11,343 bases of DNA from Candidatus Zixiibacteriota bacterium (GCA_028700875.1 JAQVRW010000064.1:1-11343), one strand, 5' to 3'; shown: positions 1-7,503, counted from the stretch's first letter. A program made the numbers and translations. Notes: a model not told the origin generated them from the sequence alone.

Positions 1-10
1 ACAGTAAAGA

Positions 11-37
11 CACCCCCAAGCCAAAAGCTTGGGGGTG
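11..37. terminator. Perfect 11-bp hairpin, possible terminator of an upstream or opposing gene
   Basis: Bases 11-21 (CACCCCCAAGC) pair perfectly with 27-37 around a five-base loop (CAAAA). No T-tract follows on the + strand. On the - strand the hairpin would be followed by TCTTTACTGT, which is moderately T-rich, so termination of a - strand transcript is possible. A weaker hairpin (CACCC 39-43 with GGGTG 56-60) follows at once. The position just before a promoter-like region and the first gene fits a transcription-unit boundary. The gene it would terminate is outside the window. Confidence 0.5.
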
Positions 38-69
38 CCACCCAGCAGGTTGGCCGGGTGAACAAGTTC

Positions 70-98
70 TTGACTTGAATTGAGAGGGGGGGTTAATT
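70..98 (+). promoter_or_regulatory. Possible sigma70-type promoter for the PAAR operon
   Basis: TTGACT at 70-75 matches the -35 consensus in five of six bases. At a 17-bp spacing lies TTAATT (93-98), a weak -10 match of three in six, within an AT-rich stretch (93-105) that stands out from the GC-rich surroundings. A run of G residues occupies the spacer. Location 40-70 bp ahead of the first start codon of a co-directional gene series supports it. The -10 assignment is uncertain. Confidence 0.38.
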
Positions 99-138
99 AA
101 ATATAGAGGTTACGCGTAACATCTGACGAGGTATATCT

Positions 139-1185
139 ATGGGCCAACCGGCCGCACGAGTAGGCGATCAAACCGCCCATGGCGGAGTAATAACCGGACC
201 GGGAGTGCCGATGGTCCTGATCGGCGGTATGCCGGCGGCGGTCATGGGGGATATGCATGTCTGCCCGATGGTCAATCCCTCCCCGGCAGGGCCGCCCCAT
301 GTCGGAGCGGCGATTATTGCCACCGGCATGATGGTGCTGATCGGCGGCAAACCGGCGGCACGGGTCGGCGATACGGCTATCTGCACCGGCCCGCCCGATT
401 CGATTGTCATGGGGTGTATGACCGTCCTGATCGGTGAAGGGGGCGGTGGAGGCGGAGGAATGGCCGGAAGCGGCGGCGCAGGTCAGGCTGCTGCGGCGGG
501 GCCGGGGAAAGTCGAAGGGCATTTCCTCGATGTCAAGTTCCAGGACAAGGGAGGCAAACCGATTGCCGGGGTGGGGTATACGCTCACCGGGCCGGGGAAC
601 ATGAAATCGGAAGGGGTACTCACCGGCCAGATCAAAATCGGCGGCATCCAGCAGGGAACCTACGATATAACACTGCGCGCGATCACCAAGGCGGCCTGGT
701 CGGTCAAAGGGGCGCGGGTGGGGGACAAGGTCAAACTTCAGGTCGAGACAGCAGGAGTAGACAACGGCGAAAAAGCCGAATTGGAAATCTTCATCCGCGA
801 CGCCAATTTTGCCGACCATAGCCTGGTCAAGCTGGATTCCAAAATCGACGGCGGCAAGGTCGAAGTCGAATGGGAGATGAAGGTCGACGGCAAGTTCATG
901 GCCGATCAGGAGGAAAAGCAAAAGCAGGGGGGGTATTCTTCGCCCAGCTTCTACTATATCGTCCGCACGGGGGGGCTGTCCTCCAAATCGGCGATTCTGG
1001 AATACCGCGATTATATCGAGTTGAAATACAAAGACGCCGCGGGCAAGCCGCTGGCGAATAAGAAATACCGGGTGATTCTCTCCAACGGGGCAATCCGGGA
1101 GGGGACGCTGGACGGCAACGGGTACGCCAAAGTAGATAATATCCCGCCGGGGGCGGTCAAGGTTTGGCTGGATCCCCGGCAATAG
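139..1185 (+). CDS. PAAR spike-tip protein with C-terminal Ig-like and transthyretin-like extensions
   Basis: 348 aa, likely the sharpened tip of a contractile injection spike. Residues 2-98 carry three repeats of the PAAR pattern (GxPAARVGD, about 2-10, 30-38, 70-78). Candidate zinc ligands are H14, H40/C42, H54 and C82, consistent with the His/Cys site of PAAR cones. A Gly-rich linker follows (about 100-123, with seven Gly in a row). The extension holds a transthyretin-like segment (about 126-180), an Ig-like segment beginning WSVKGARVGD (about 187-248), and a C-terminal transthyretin-like domain ending in NIPPG (about 289-344). This C-terminal half resembles that of the 6600-7493 protein. 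The start is ATG 139 with GAGG at 128-131, seven bases upstream. It is the first gene of the apparent operon, and the next begins 30 bp on. There is no signal peptide or membrane segment. Its role in spike sharpening or cargo attachment is inferred from the family. Confidence 0.93.
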   Translation: MGQPAARVGDQTAHGGVITGPGVPMVLIGGMPAAVMGDMHVCPMVNPSPAGPPHVGAAIIATGMMVLIGGKPAARVGDTAICTGPPDSIVMGCMTVLIGEGGGGGGGMAGSGGAGQAAAAGPGKVEGHFLDVKFQDKGGKPIAGVGYTLTGPGNMKSEGVLTGQIKIGGIQQGTYDITLRAITKAAWSVKGARVGDKVKLQVETAGVDNGEKAELEIFIRDANFADHSLVKLDSKIDGGKVEVEWEMKVDGKFMADQEEKQKQGGYSSPSFYYIVRTGGLSSKSAILEYRDYIELKYKDAAGKPLANKKYRVILSNGAIREGTLDGNGYAKVDNIPPGAVKVWLDPRQ

Positions 1186-1215
1186 CGATTTTTCATAGAC
1201 AGGCACGCATACGGC

Positions 1216-3708
1216 ATGGCTGACACGGTCGAACGACAGGTGAGATTTCGGGATCTTCTGGGGAGGACCTCCGCCCAGACGCACGGCGCGCTGGAAGGGA
1301 CGCTCAGCCTGATCAACGTCCACATCCTTGAGATGGAGGACGTTTTATTCCATCACAACAGCGCGGTGATGATGCCGGAGAATCCGGAAGGGGAATCATC
1401 GGCCGACGGCAGCGATGACGACGCCGAAGACTCCGGCGATGCGGGAGTTTCCCAAGCCCAGGCGGCCATGAGCGGACTCAAGGCGTTGGCGCTGGTGTTT
1501 CGCGAGTTGGGATTCGATGAACGCAAGAAGATGATCATCGCCGCCCATACCGACACCTCCGGCGACGTGACCTATAATTTCGATCTGTCCGGAATGCGGG
1601 CGCAGAACGTGCAATATCTGCTGACCGGCGAGAAAGAGAACTGGGCGACGGTGTCGTACGGGAAGCAGAAAGTCGAAGATTGCCAGCAGGTGCTGACCTG
1701 GGTGTTCACAACCCGGCGTTGGCTGTGCAACCCGGCGGGAATCGACGACAAGTGGGGGCCGAACACCGAACACGCGACCGAGAATTTTATCAGTTACTAC
1801 AACACCCAATACGCTCGGCCGAACGGGCGGACCGAGTTGGATTCGTTCGCTTTGATGCGGGCGATCCGCAACGACGGGAAAAAGCGCTGGCCGGAGGAGC
1901 TGTGGGGGGCGGTGTTCGAGCTGTACAGCGAGGATATGGCCAAGACACTGTCGATGCCGCGAGCGCAGTTCGATACGCTTCGGGAGGGAGTGGGGGCTTC
2001 GCCGGGGGGGAAGTTCCTCTATGAGACCAAGATGTATGTCGCCTGCGGGGAATCGTTCCCGATCGACAACGCCGAGAAAAGCAACTATCGGTCGCAAAGC
2101 AACCGTCGAGTGGAGATATTGTTTTTCGACGAAACCGAGGCGCTTCGGGAAGAAGATTTCATCTGCCCCGCTGTTCGCAACCGGACCCATACGCCGGAAG
2201 AATGTCCCTTGTGGAATGGCTGGCATTTCGTCCCGCTGTATATCGACCCCAATGATCTGAATGCGGTCGCCTATCATCTGAAATTCCAATACTACGACCG
2301 GGTTCTCAAGGCGGCAGCCGATGTTCCCACCGGGATTACCATCCATGCTTATGTCGGGGCGAATGAGATTCCATCGCGACAGTCATTCGGTAGCGGCGTC
2401 TTCACGGTGGTGGTGCAGTTTCCGACCAATGCCCAGGCGCAGGCGGATGCCAATAAGGTTCGGTTCGAATTCCGGACGGAGAACCGGTGGATTTTCGCGG
2501 AGAATGATTCGGCCGCGCCGTCGATCGTGACCCGCACGCCGCAGGAGATCGCCGCCCTGACGCCGGTGCAACGGTGGAATTATTACGACCTGCCGACCGA
2601 ATGGGGTTCGGCCAACTGGCGCTGTACGGTCAACGATCAAATCAATGATTTCGCCGAACATATGAAGACGCGGACCTCGGCGGGTGTGCCGATCATCATC
2701 AATCTCGACGATATCGTCCTGACCGCCGCCAACGGCAGCCAGATTATCACCGACAGGGCCGGCACGGCCGACGGCAAGGACGCCACCGGCAACATCCCGG
2801 CGTTGTCGGTCACGGACGCGCCGACGGCCAATCCGCCGCAGTTCGCTTCGCGGGTGCGGATATTATTTATCGATTCGGCCGACAATCGGCTGAAGGTCCA
2901 TTACCCAACATCATCCGGTACGGACGAGGCCCAGCATACGTCGTCGCTGATCCGGTTTCAGGCCAATGCAGCCGGAGGCGCCATAAACTTTGTCAAGAAT
3001 CCTCCCGGCGGGGCGCGGGTGGTTGTGTTTTGTCATGAATTTTATGACGTGACCTCCAAACGGACGGTGCATACCGACGCCGCCTTCGATCCGGCCAAGG
3101 GGCATGTGCTCGGCGCCCGTCGGGCGGTGCTCGATGACCGCGACGCTCATTACAAAAAAGTCATCGTTCAGACCGATACGACGCCGTTGGTGCATAATCC
3201 GATCATCGGCGATTTCGACGTGCATTACCTGCATGGCGGGGGATGCGACGGCACGAACCTGATTTCATACACGGTCGTGTACTGGTGTGCCTATGTGACG
3301 CTGGATACCCATCCCACCAACGGCCCGGCCGGAGGGAACACCGAGGCGCCGACCCAGGCGGAGATCAACAAATTCCTCAGCACCGGAATGATGAACTGCA
3401 TGAAGCATTGGAACAAGAAGGAGTATGAGTTTATCGATAACGCCGGAGCCGCCGCGCATGTTGTCCGGCCGTTCTTCTTCTTCGAGGGGAACGAGGCGTT
3501 TTCGCTGACGCCGCCCAACCCGGCGGTGAATTACCCCCTGATCGTGCAGGGAGCGAATCTGGTCAGCCCGGCGCAATCATCGGACGAATTCACTACCGCC
3601 CTGAGAATGCCCGCGGCGGCAAGCCCAAATCGGTGGTGTTTATCACCGAAGAAGGCAAGGGCAGTTGGATGCAGTCGTTCCGGTCGGCCAACGTGCCGTT
3701 CACGATGA
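1216..3708 (+). CDS. OmpA-like protein with inserted peptidoglycan-binding domain; N-terminal part of a frameshifted spike cargo
   Basis: 830 aa as read. Residues 38-50 (MEDVLFHHNSA) and 86-136 (with HTDTSGD at 111-117 and LSGMRAQNV at 124-132) form the first part of an OmpA-type peptidoglycan-binding fold. Its closing strand, NRRVEILFFD, comes only at 296-305. The roughly 160-residue insertion contains a PG_binding_1-like segment (GIDDKWGPNTEHATENF, 175-191). An acidic linker lies at 56-78. From about 315 the protein is unrecognised apart from a YYDLPTEW motif remembered from injection-system-associated proteins. No signal peptide is present, so this is not an ordinary outer-membrane OmpA. 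The last ~35 residues (after 3603) look non-native, while the -1 frame continues into a metallopeptidase, so the gene is probably frameshifted. ATG 1216 has only a weak ribosome binding site. ATG 1333 is an in-frame alternative but would start inside the OmpA fold. Confidence 0.85.
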   Translation: MADTVERQVRFRDLLGRTSAQTHGALEGTLSLINVHILEMEDVLFHHNSAVMMPENPEGESSADGSDDDAEDSGDAGVSQAQAAMSGLKALALVFRELGFDERKKMIIAAHTDTSGDVTYNFDLSGMRAQNVQYLLTGEKENWATVSYGKQKVEDCQQVLTWVFTTRRWLCNPAGIDDKWGPNTEHATENFISYYNTQYARPNGRTELDSFALMRAIRNDGKKRWPEELWGAVFELYSEDMAKTLSMPRAQFDTLREGVGASPGGKFLYETKMYVACGESFPIDNAEKSNYRSQSNRRVEILFFDETEALREEDFICPAVRNRTHTPEECPLWNGWHFVPLYIDPNDLNAVAYHLKFQYYDRVLKAAADVPTGITIHAYVGANEIPSRQSFGSGVFTVVVQFPTNAQAQADANKVRFEFRTENRWIFAENDSAAPSIVTRTPQEIAALTPVQRWNYYDLPTEWGSANWRCTVNDQINDFAEHMKTRTSAGVPIIINLDDIVLTAANGSQIITDRAGTADGKDATGNIPALSVTDAPTANPPQFASRVRILFIDSADNRLKVHYPTSSGTDEAQHTSSLIRFQANAAGGAINFVKNPPGGARVVVFCHEFYDVTSKRTVHTDAAFDPAKGHVLGARRAVLDDRDAHYKKVIVQTDTTPLVHNPIIGDFDVHYLHGGGCDGTNLISYTVVYWCAYVTLDTHPTNGPAGGNTEAPTQAEINKFLSTGMMNCMKHWNKKEYEFIDNAGAAAHVVRPFFFFEGNEAFSLTPPNPAVNYPLIVQGANLVSPAQSSDEFTTALRMPAAASPNRWCLSPKKARAVGCSRSGRPTCRSR
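3597..3632 (+). other. Apparent -1 frame disruption joining the OmpA and metallopeptidase frames
   Basis: Upstream of about 3603 the first reading frame gives plausible protein (DEFTTAL). Downstream, the -1 frame reads ARGGKPKSVVFITEEGKG with better third-position GC and leads directly into the metallopeptidase. Restoring one A in the AGAATG stretch at 3604-3609 would give a continuous TTALRNARGGKPKS, so a one-base loss (mutation or assembly error) is the simplest reading. The heptamer CCCAAAT at 3624-3630 is of the X_XXY_YYZ type and is in the right phase for -1 slippage from the first frame, so programmed frameshifting is a weaker alternative. Confidence 0.75.
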
Positions 3709-4859
3709 TGAGCCTGCGGATGAAGACCTGCCAGGACGATCCGGGGCGGTTCCCGGCCAATACGCTACCGTCGGGCGCCGGATTTCCGTTCGCCGAATTC
3801 AGCGATCCTGAGCAGTACGGTGTTTTGGCCATGGCCCACGAGATCGGCCATGCCACCGGGCAGGTGGATGATTACACCGAAGATTTGCGGTATGACGGCC
3901 ATACATTCAGCGCGCCCAGTTTCAGTCAATTCGGGCAACTGGCCAACGGCAGTTGGTTGAAGGACAACAACGGCGATCATGATAACACCAACTTCCATCA
4001 ACGGGTGCAGAGCAGCGATGCCTATGTTCCGAGGCATGACGACAAGACGATGATGGACAAGAACGGGCCGGTCCGGATGCGTCAGGTCTGGCGTTTCGCG
4101 CGGTGGTTGAGCGAAGGGGGGCCAAGCGCGGGATCGCCCAATAAGCCATTGCAGGGGTTTTTAAACGACGTCCAGTTCAAAGTCAGTGCGCCGCATCCGT
4201 CGCCGGTGTTGGAATATTTCCGTGCGAATACCGACCCGGTCAATCCCTGGACGCCGGGCACCTCGGCCCGGTTGACGGTTCTCGCCGGACCGCCCTTAAG
4301 GACTATGAATGCCTACCTGTACCGCACGCTGGATGAGACGCGTCGGGGAAAACGGGCCACCGGGGCTTCTGCCGGGCAGGATGTTGATTTCAAGTCAATA
4401 CTCGTTATTCGGCCGCTTCTGTCGGTATCGTTTATCGATGCCGGCGCTAACGTCTGGACGCCGGCCGACATGAGCGACTGGCTGAGTGTTTTCAAAGGGT
4501 ACTTCACGCAGGTGCAGAACCTATTGTATGACAAGTTCATGTTGAGCGGCAGCGGGGATCTGGACCCGACGTTGATTCATTTCCTGCCCGGTTTCGATAT
4601 CTATCCCTCGGGCGGAGCCCCGCCCCATACCCATTACAATTACCGGGTGGAGGTTCACTGGGACAACACCGCGTTCAGCCGCACCGGGGATACTTTGACG
4701 CTCGGCTACAGCAATGCTTTGTTGCGGCAGTTGTTCAATTATCTTTTCAATAAACCGGCGGCGTCGGCCTCGTTTGCGGCGGCCGATTTTGCCTGGATCC
4801 GCACCTGGTTCAGCGGGGCGGACGTGGCCAACGCGGCGTTCAATGTCGTGGAGGTATAG
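3633..4859 (+). CDS. Zinc-metallopeptidase domain (HEIGHxxG), probably the C-terminal part of the preceding gene
   Basis: 408 codons from GTG 3633, although this GTG has no convincing ribosome binding site and the frame is open upstream, so an independent start is doubtful. Residues 69-80 read HEIGHATGQVDD, fitting the metzincin-like HExxHxxGxxxD pattern: H69 and H73 as zinc ligands, E70 as catalytic base, D79 or D80 as possible third ligand. A downstream MMDKNG (140-145) could be the Met-turn. The remaining roughly 240 residues are unrecognised. Fused to the preceding frame this makes about 1,210 aa: a peptidoglycan-anchoring head followed by a protease domain, which fits an injected cargo. 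There is no signal peptide. The stop is separated by one base from the next gene, a lipoprotein, so translation is probably coupled. The zincin assignment is firm on motif; the substrate is unknown. Confidence 0.82.
   Translation: MVFITEEGKGSWMQSFRSANVPFTMMSLRMKTCQDDPGRFPANTLPSGAGFPFAEFSDPEQYGVLAMAHEIGHATGQVDDYTEDLRYDGHTFSAPSFSQFGQLANGSWLKDNNGDHDNTNFHQRVQSSDAYVPRHDDKTMMDKNGPVRMRQVWRFARWLSEGGPSAGSPNKPLQGFLNDVQFKVSAPHPSPVLEYFRANTDPVNPWTPGTSARLTVLAGPPLRTMNAYLYRTLDETRRGKRATGASAGQDVDFKSILVIRPLLSVSFIDAGANVWTPADMSDWLSVFKGYFTQVQNLLYDKFMLSGSGDLDPTLIHFLPGFDIYPSGGAPPHTHYNYRVEVHWDNTAFSRTGDTLTLGYSNALLRQLFNYLFNKPAASASFAAADFAWIRTWFSGADVANAAFNVVEV
4850..4854 (+). promoter_or_regulatory. Ribosome binding site selecting GTG 4861
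   Basis: GGAGG lies within the last codons of the metallopeptidase frame, six bases before GTG 4861. The next in-frame ATG (4876) would be 21 bases away, with only a too-close GGAG at 4870-4873. This favours GTG 4861 and translational coupling over the 1-bp gene gap. Confidence 0.6.
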
Positions 4860-4860
4860 G

Positions 4861-6117
4861 GTGAAAACCGGAGCCATGACCGATCGTAGATGGCGAACGC
4901 TGATAGCTTGCGGAATATCGATTGCCATGCTGGCGATATTGTTTTCGTCCTGTTCGGCCGGGTCTCCGGCGCATCAGGCGGCAGTTTCAAGGGAGCAGAA
5001 TATGAAAGTTTATCCCAAAATATTCGCCGATTATCGGCAGTCGTCGTTTCAAACACAGACCACCAGCGCCGCCGGCGATCAACTCTGGCTCACCCCCAAT
5101 CCGGACACATCGATGGCGAACGTGCCCAGGGTGATTGCGGTCGCCGCCGCCGGGCTGATTGTCCAGTACGGCGATCGTTTCCGAATGATCGGTCTCGACG
5201 GAACCGTGAAGTGGGAGATGACCAACGACCCCGGCGTTCCGGCGTTCGTCGCCGATACCGCTATCTACTATCGGGCAACCAATCGATTCCTGCAGGGGGT
5301 GACGTTCGACAAGAGGACGGTCCTGACCGATTTCGCCATCCCGCGATGCCGCGACCGGGGCGGGGTGCCGATGGTTCAGGCGCGTGGCGACAATCATTTC
5401 CTGATCCAGACGTTTAATGCCGCCCCGGAGGTGATCGTCGATTCGCCGCCCGAGCAGCCCGACTACAACCTGATGCTCATGGGGCCGGATGGACTCACCG
5501 ACTGGGATTGGATGCGTGAATTCGAGGGCACGGCCCTGCCGGCGCTGGTCACCAGCGACAACGTCAAAGCGGTGCTTCTCAACACAACCAGCCTCGTGAC
5601 CGTGTTCGATATAGCCACCGGCAAGACGATTGATTCGTTTGAAGTTCCGAAAGCGGGATTCCTTCAGGCTAGTCTCGACCGTCGCGACCGCCTGGTCGTG
5701 GCGCTGTATGGCGCCAAGGCGCAACCGCAGTTGGACTGTTATTCATTGTCGGGTGACCTGGTCTGGAGCTGTCCTTTATCACCGGCGGAACGGCGGGCCT
5801 ATCGTCAGCCGCCCGCGGTCGATGGCGACAATCGTATCGCCTATATCTGGGGCGACACCCTTCTGGTGGTCGCCGAGGGGACCGTCCTGTGGCGGCATGC
5901 GGTGCCTGCCGGCCGTTTCGTGCCGTATGTGACCGTGCTGGGGGATAACAGCCTGCTTTTGGCCGCCGCCAACGCGCTGGTGCATCTGGACAAAGACGGC
6001 GTGTTATTGTTCGAGACGTATCTCAAGCCGGAAGTGGCGATCACGACCCCGCCGGTGGTGGATACGGCCGGGCGGGTCTATGTCGGCACGACGGCGGGAG
6101 TTCATTGCTTTGAGTAA
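4861..6117 (+). CDS. Predicted lipoprotein with PQQ/WD40-like beta-propeller
   Basis: 418 aa from GTG 4861. The N terminus has basic residues (TDRRWR), a hydrophobic stretch (about 13-28) and a lipobox-like LFSSC with C31 as the lipidated Cys. The -3 Phe is atypical but the overall signal is clear. Ser at +2 would, by the E. coli rule, send it to the outer membrane. The mature part shows repeated blades, e.g. MIGLDGTVKWEM, DCYSLSGDLVWSC, LLVVAEGTVLWRH, LVHLDKDGVLLFE and the closing AGRVYVGTTAGVHCFE, typical of PQQ-binding-like/BamB-like propellers. Such propellers are scaffolds, so no reaction is implied. It lies one base behind the metallopeptidase cargo; a periplasm-facing lipoprotein there fits an immunity or accessory role, but this is inference. 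A longer in-frame start at 4714 lies inside the preceding gene and would destroy the signal peptide. Confidence 0.85.
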   Translation: MKTGAMTDRRWRTLIACGISIAMLAILFSSCSAGSPAHQAAVSREQNMKVYPKIFADYRQSSFQTQTTSAAGDQLWLTPNPDTSMANVPRVIAVAAAGLIVQYGDRFRMIGLDGTVKWEMTNDPGVPAFVADTAIYYRATNRFLQGVTFDKRTVLTDFAIPRCRDRGGVPMVQARGDNHFLIQTFNAAPEVIVDSPPEQPDYNLMLMGPDGLTDWDWMREFEGTALPALVTSDNVKAVLLNTTSLVTVFDIATGKTIDSFEVPKAGFLQASLDRRDRLVVALYGAKAQPQLDCYSLSGDLVWSCPLSPAERRAYRQPPAVDGDNRIAYIWGDTLLVVAEGTVLWRHAVPAGRFVPYVTVLGDNSLLLAAANALVHLDKDGVLLFETYLKPEVAITTPPVVDTAGRVYVGTTAGVHCFE

Positions 6118-6156
6118 GGGCGGGGAATTATCGGCTGGATGCGAGGATGAATCGAT

Positions 6157-6594
6157 ATGAGTACGACCAACAGTCGCTTCGTGATCACGCTTCCCGATGA
6201 ATGGGAAGACCAGACCGTGCATACCTATATGGGACCCGATGACAGCGGGGTCAAGCATATGCTGACGGTGACGGTCAGCCCCAAACCCGAGACCGACGAC
6301 GTTTCCGAGTTCGCCCGGGAGCGGATCGATATGGCCATGAACGCGCTTCAGGGGGCGGCGATTCTCAAGGATGAACCGGTCGAGCTGGCCGACGGCCGTC
6401 CGGCTTACGAATGCATCATCAAGTGGATTCCGACCGACGGCAACGTTATTTTTCGGAAGATGGTTTTTATGATCTATGACGGCAAAGGATACTCCTTCGC
6501 CGGCAACTTCTCCAAGAAGACGATTAAAACGATCGGGACCGTGGTGGATCAGATGATCGTTTCCCTGCGGCCCGCCGATGGAGCGGGGGCATAA
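6157..6594 (+). CDS. DUF1795 (DcrB/EagR-like) cargo chaperone
   Basis: 145 aa, the usual size of DUF1795 proteins. It opens with SRFVITLPDEWEDQTVHTY, continues with a GVKHMLTVTVSP strand, a long helix (about 49-67) and the closing GKGYSFAGNFS...TIGTVVDQMIVSL segment characteristic of the family. In type VI systems, DUF1795 proteins (EagR/EagT) are cytoplasmic chaperones that hold effectors and help mount them on the spike. No signal peptide is present, unlike the lipoprotein DcrB. GAGG at 6143-6146 stands 10 bases before ATG 6157. It sits 39 bp after the propeller lipoprotein and 5 bp before the next gene. Classical Eag clients carry hydrophobic segments near PAAR; none is visible in the PAAR protein here, so the client is uncertain. 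Confidence 0.85.
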   Translation: MSTTNSRFVITLPDEWEDQTVHTYMGPDDSGVKHMLTVTVSPKPETDDVSEFARERIDMAMNALQGAAILKDEPVELADGRPAYECIIKWIPTDGNVIFRKMVFMIYDGKGYSFAGNFSKKTIKTIGTVVDQMIVSLRPADGAGA

Positions 6595-6599
6595 CGGCG

Positions 6600-7493
6600 G
6601 TGGACCTCAAGTTCTCAAAGGCAAGCGACAGCGCGCACGTGGTCAAGCTGACTTCATCGCTGATCTACGCCGCCTGGAAAAGCGGCGCAGCCCCGATCGG
6701 GCAGGCGGTCCCGCTGGAGGTGGTGACGGCGTTTGTCGGCCAGGGGGCGTCGATTAAAATAACCGGCAAGAGCGACGCCGGTAAGAGTCTGGGGACGGTC
6801 TCCGGCAAGATTTTCAACAACGTCTTTGTGGGCGAGTTGACCATCCCGGATTCGGTCAAGATCGGCGATACGGTCTATTTCGAGGTCGATCTGTCGGCCA
6901 ACGGCGTCAAGGGGGAATCGAATCATATCCCGGCGGTGCCGCCGATCGAGGTCACCAACATGAAATGGAGCGCCTCGGAAGCCCGGCGGGGGGATATCCT
7001 GACGCTGTCGGCCACGGTCAAGGGAGTGCCGGACAAGACGGATGTGAAGGTCTATATCCTCGAATACGACGCCGACGGGGGCCACGATAAGATCGCCGAA
7101 CTACCGGCAGTCGTGGACAAGAACAAGCTGGAGCTGAAGTGGGAATACGAATACCACGAAGACGTGGATGAAATCCCGACTCATGAGGAAATGCAGAAAT
7201 ACGGCAAATCGTACAATCCGCCGGAGTATTTTTTCGTGGTCGAGGCGTGCGGGGCAAAATTCGGGCAGAAGCAGGAGTCGAAGCTGCTCACATTCAGGGA
7301 TTGGATAGAGATCAGGCTGGCGGATGAAGACGGAAAGCCGGCCGCCAACGAAAAGTACGTGCTGCATCTGCCCGATGGGCAACAGAAACAGGGGACGCTC
7401 GACGGTCAGGGGTATGCTCGCGAGGACAAGATTCCGCCCGGCAACATCGTTATCGAATTTCCCGATGCCGGGGGCGTGGAGACGGTCGGGTAG
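6600..7493 (+). CDS. Tandem Ig-like plus transthyretin-like protein sharing its C-terminal half with the PAAR protein
   Basis: 297 aa from GTG 6600, five bases after the DUF1795 stop; the start has only a G-rich upstream stretch. Residues about 24-110 look like one Ig-like domain (AAWKSG...IKIGDTVYFEV) and 121-185 like a second (MKWSASEARRGDILTLSATVKGV...LELKWEYEY). Residues 232-287 form a transthyretin-like domain with GKPAANEKY, GTLDGQGYA and KIPPG. By ungapped hand alignment, this last stretch is identical to the PAAR protein's C terminus at 27 of 56 positions, and similarity extends back through the Ig-like part. This tail is known from spike and cargo proteins of type VI-like systems. 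No catalytic motif, signal peptide or membrane segment is seen. A structural adaptor or linker role is likely; a cargo is possible. Confidence 0.8.
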   Translation: MDLKFSKASDSAHVVKLTSSLIYAAWKSGAAPIGQAVPLEVVTAFVGQGASIKITGKSDAGKSLGTVSGKIFNNVFVGELTIPDSVKIGDTVYFEVDLSANGVKGESNHIPAVPPIEVTNMKWSASEARRGDILTLSATVKGVPDKTDVKVYILEYDADGGHDKIAELPAVVDKNKLELKWEYEYHEDVDEIPTHEEMQKYGKSYNPPEYFFVVEACGAKFGQKQESKLLTFRDWIEIRLADEDGKPAANEKYVLHLPDGQQKQGTLDGQGYAREDKIPPGNIVIEFPDAGGVETVG

Positions 7494-7497
7494 AGTC

Positions 7498-7503
7498 AAG
7501 GAG
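7498..7503 (+). promoter_or_regulatory. Ribosome binding site selecting ATG 7509
   Basis: AAGGAG ends five bases before ATG 7509 but only two bases before the upstream in-frame GTG 7506. The ATG is therefore the better start, shortening the protein by one residue. Confidence 0.6.

Noticed and set aside
97..1323. Long - strand reading frame (408 aa) opposite the PAAR gene
   Set aside because: The + strand frame has clear PAAR and transthyretin-like motifs and a ribosome binding site; the antisense product is Pro/Arg/His-rich with no recognisable domain, as expected opposite GC-rich codons.
4714..4860. Upstream ATG extending the propeller lipoprotein by 49 residues
   Set aside because: The extension lies within the metallopeptidase gene, is Arg/Ser-rich and would bury the signal peptide; GTG 4861 has a well-placed GGAGG.
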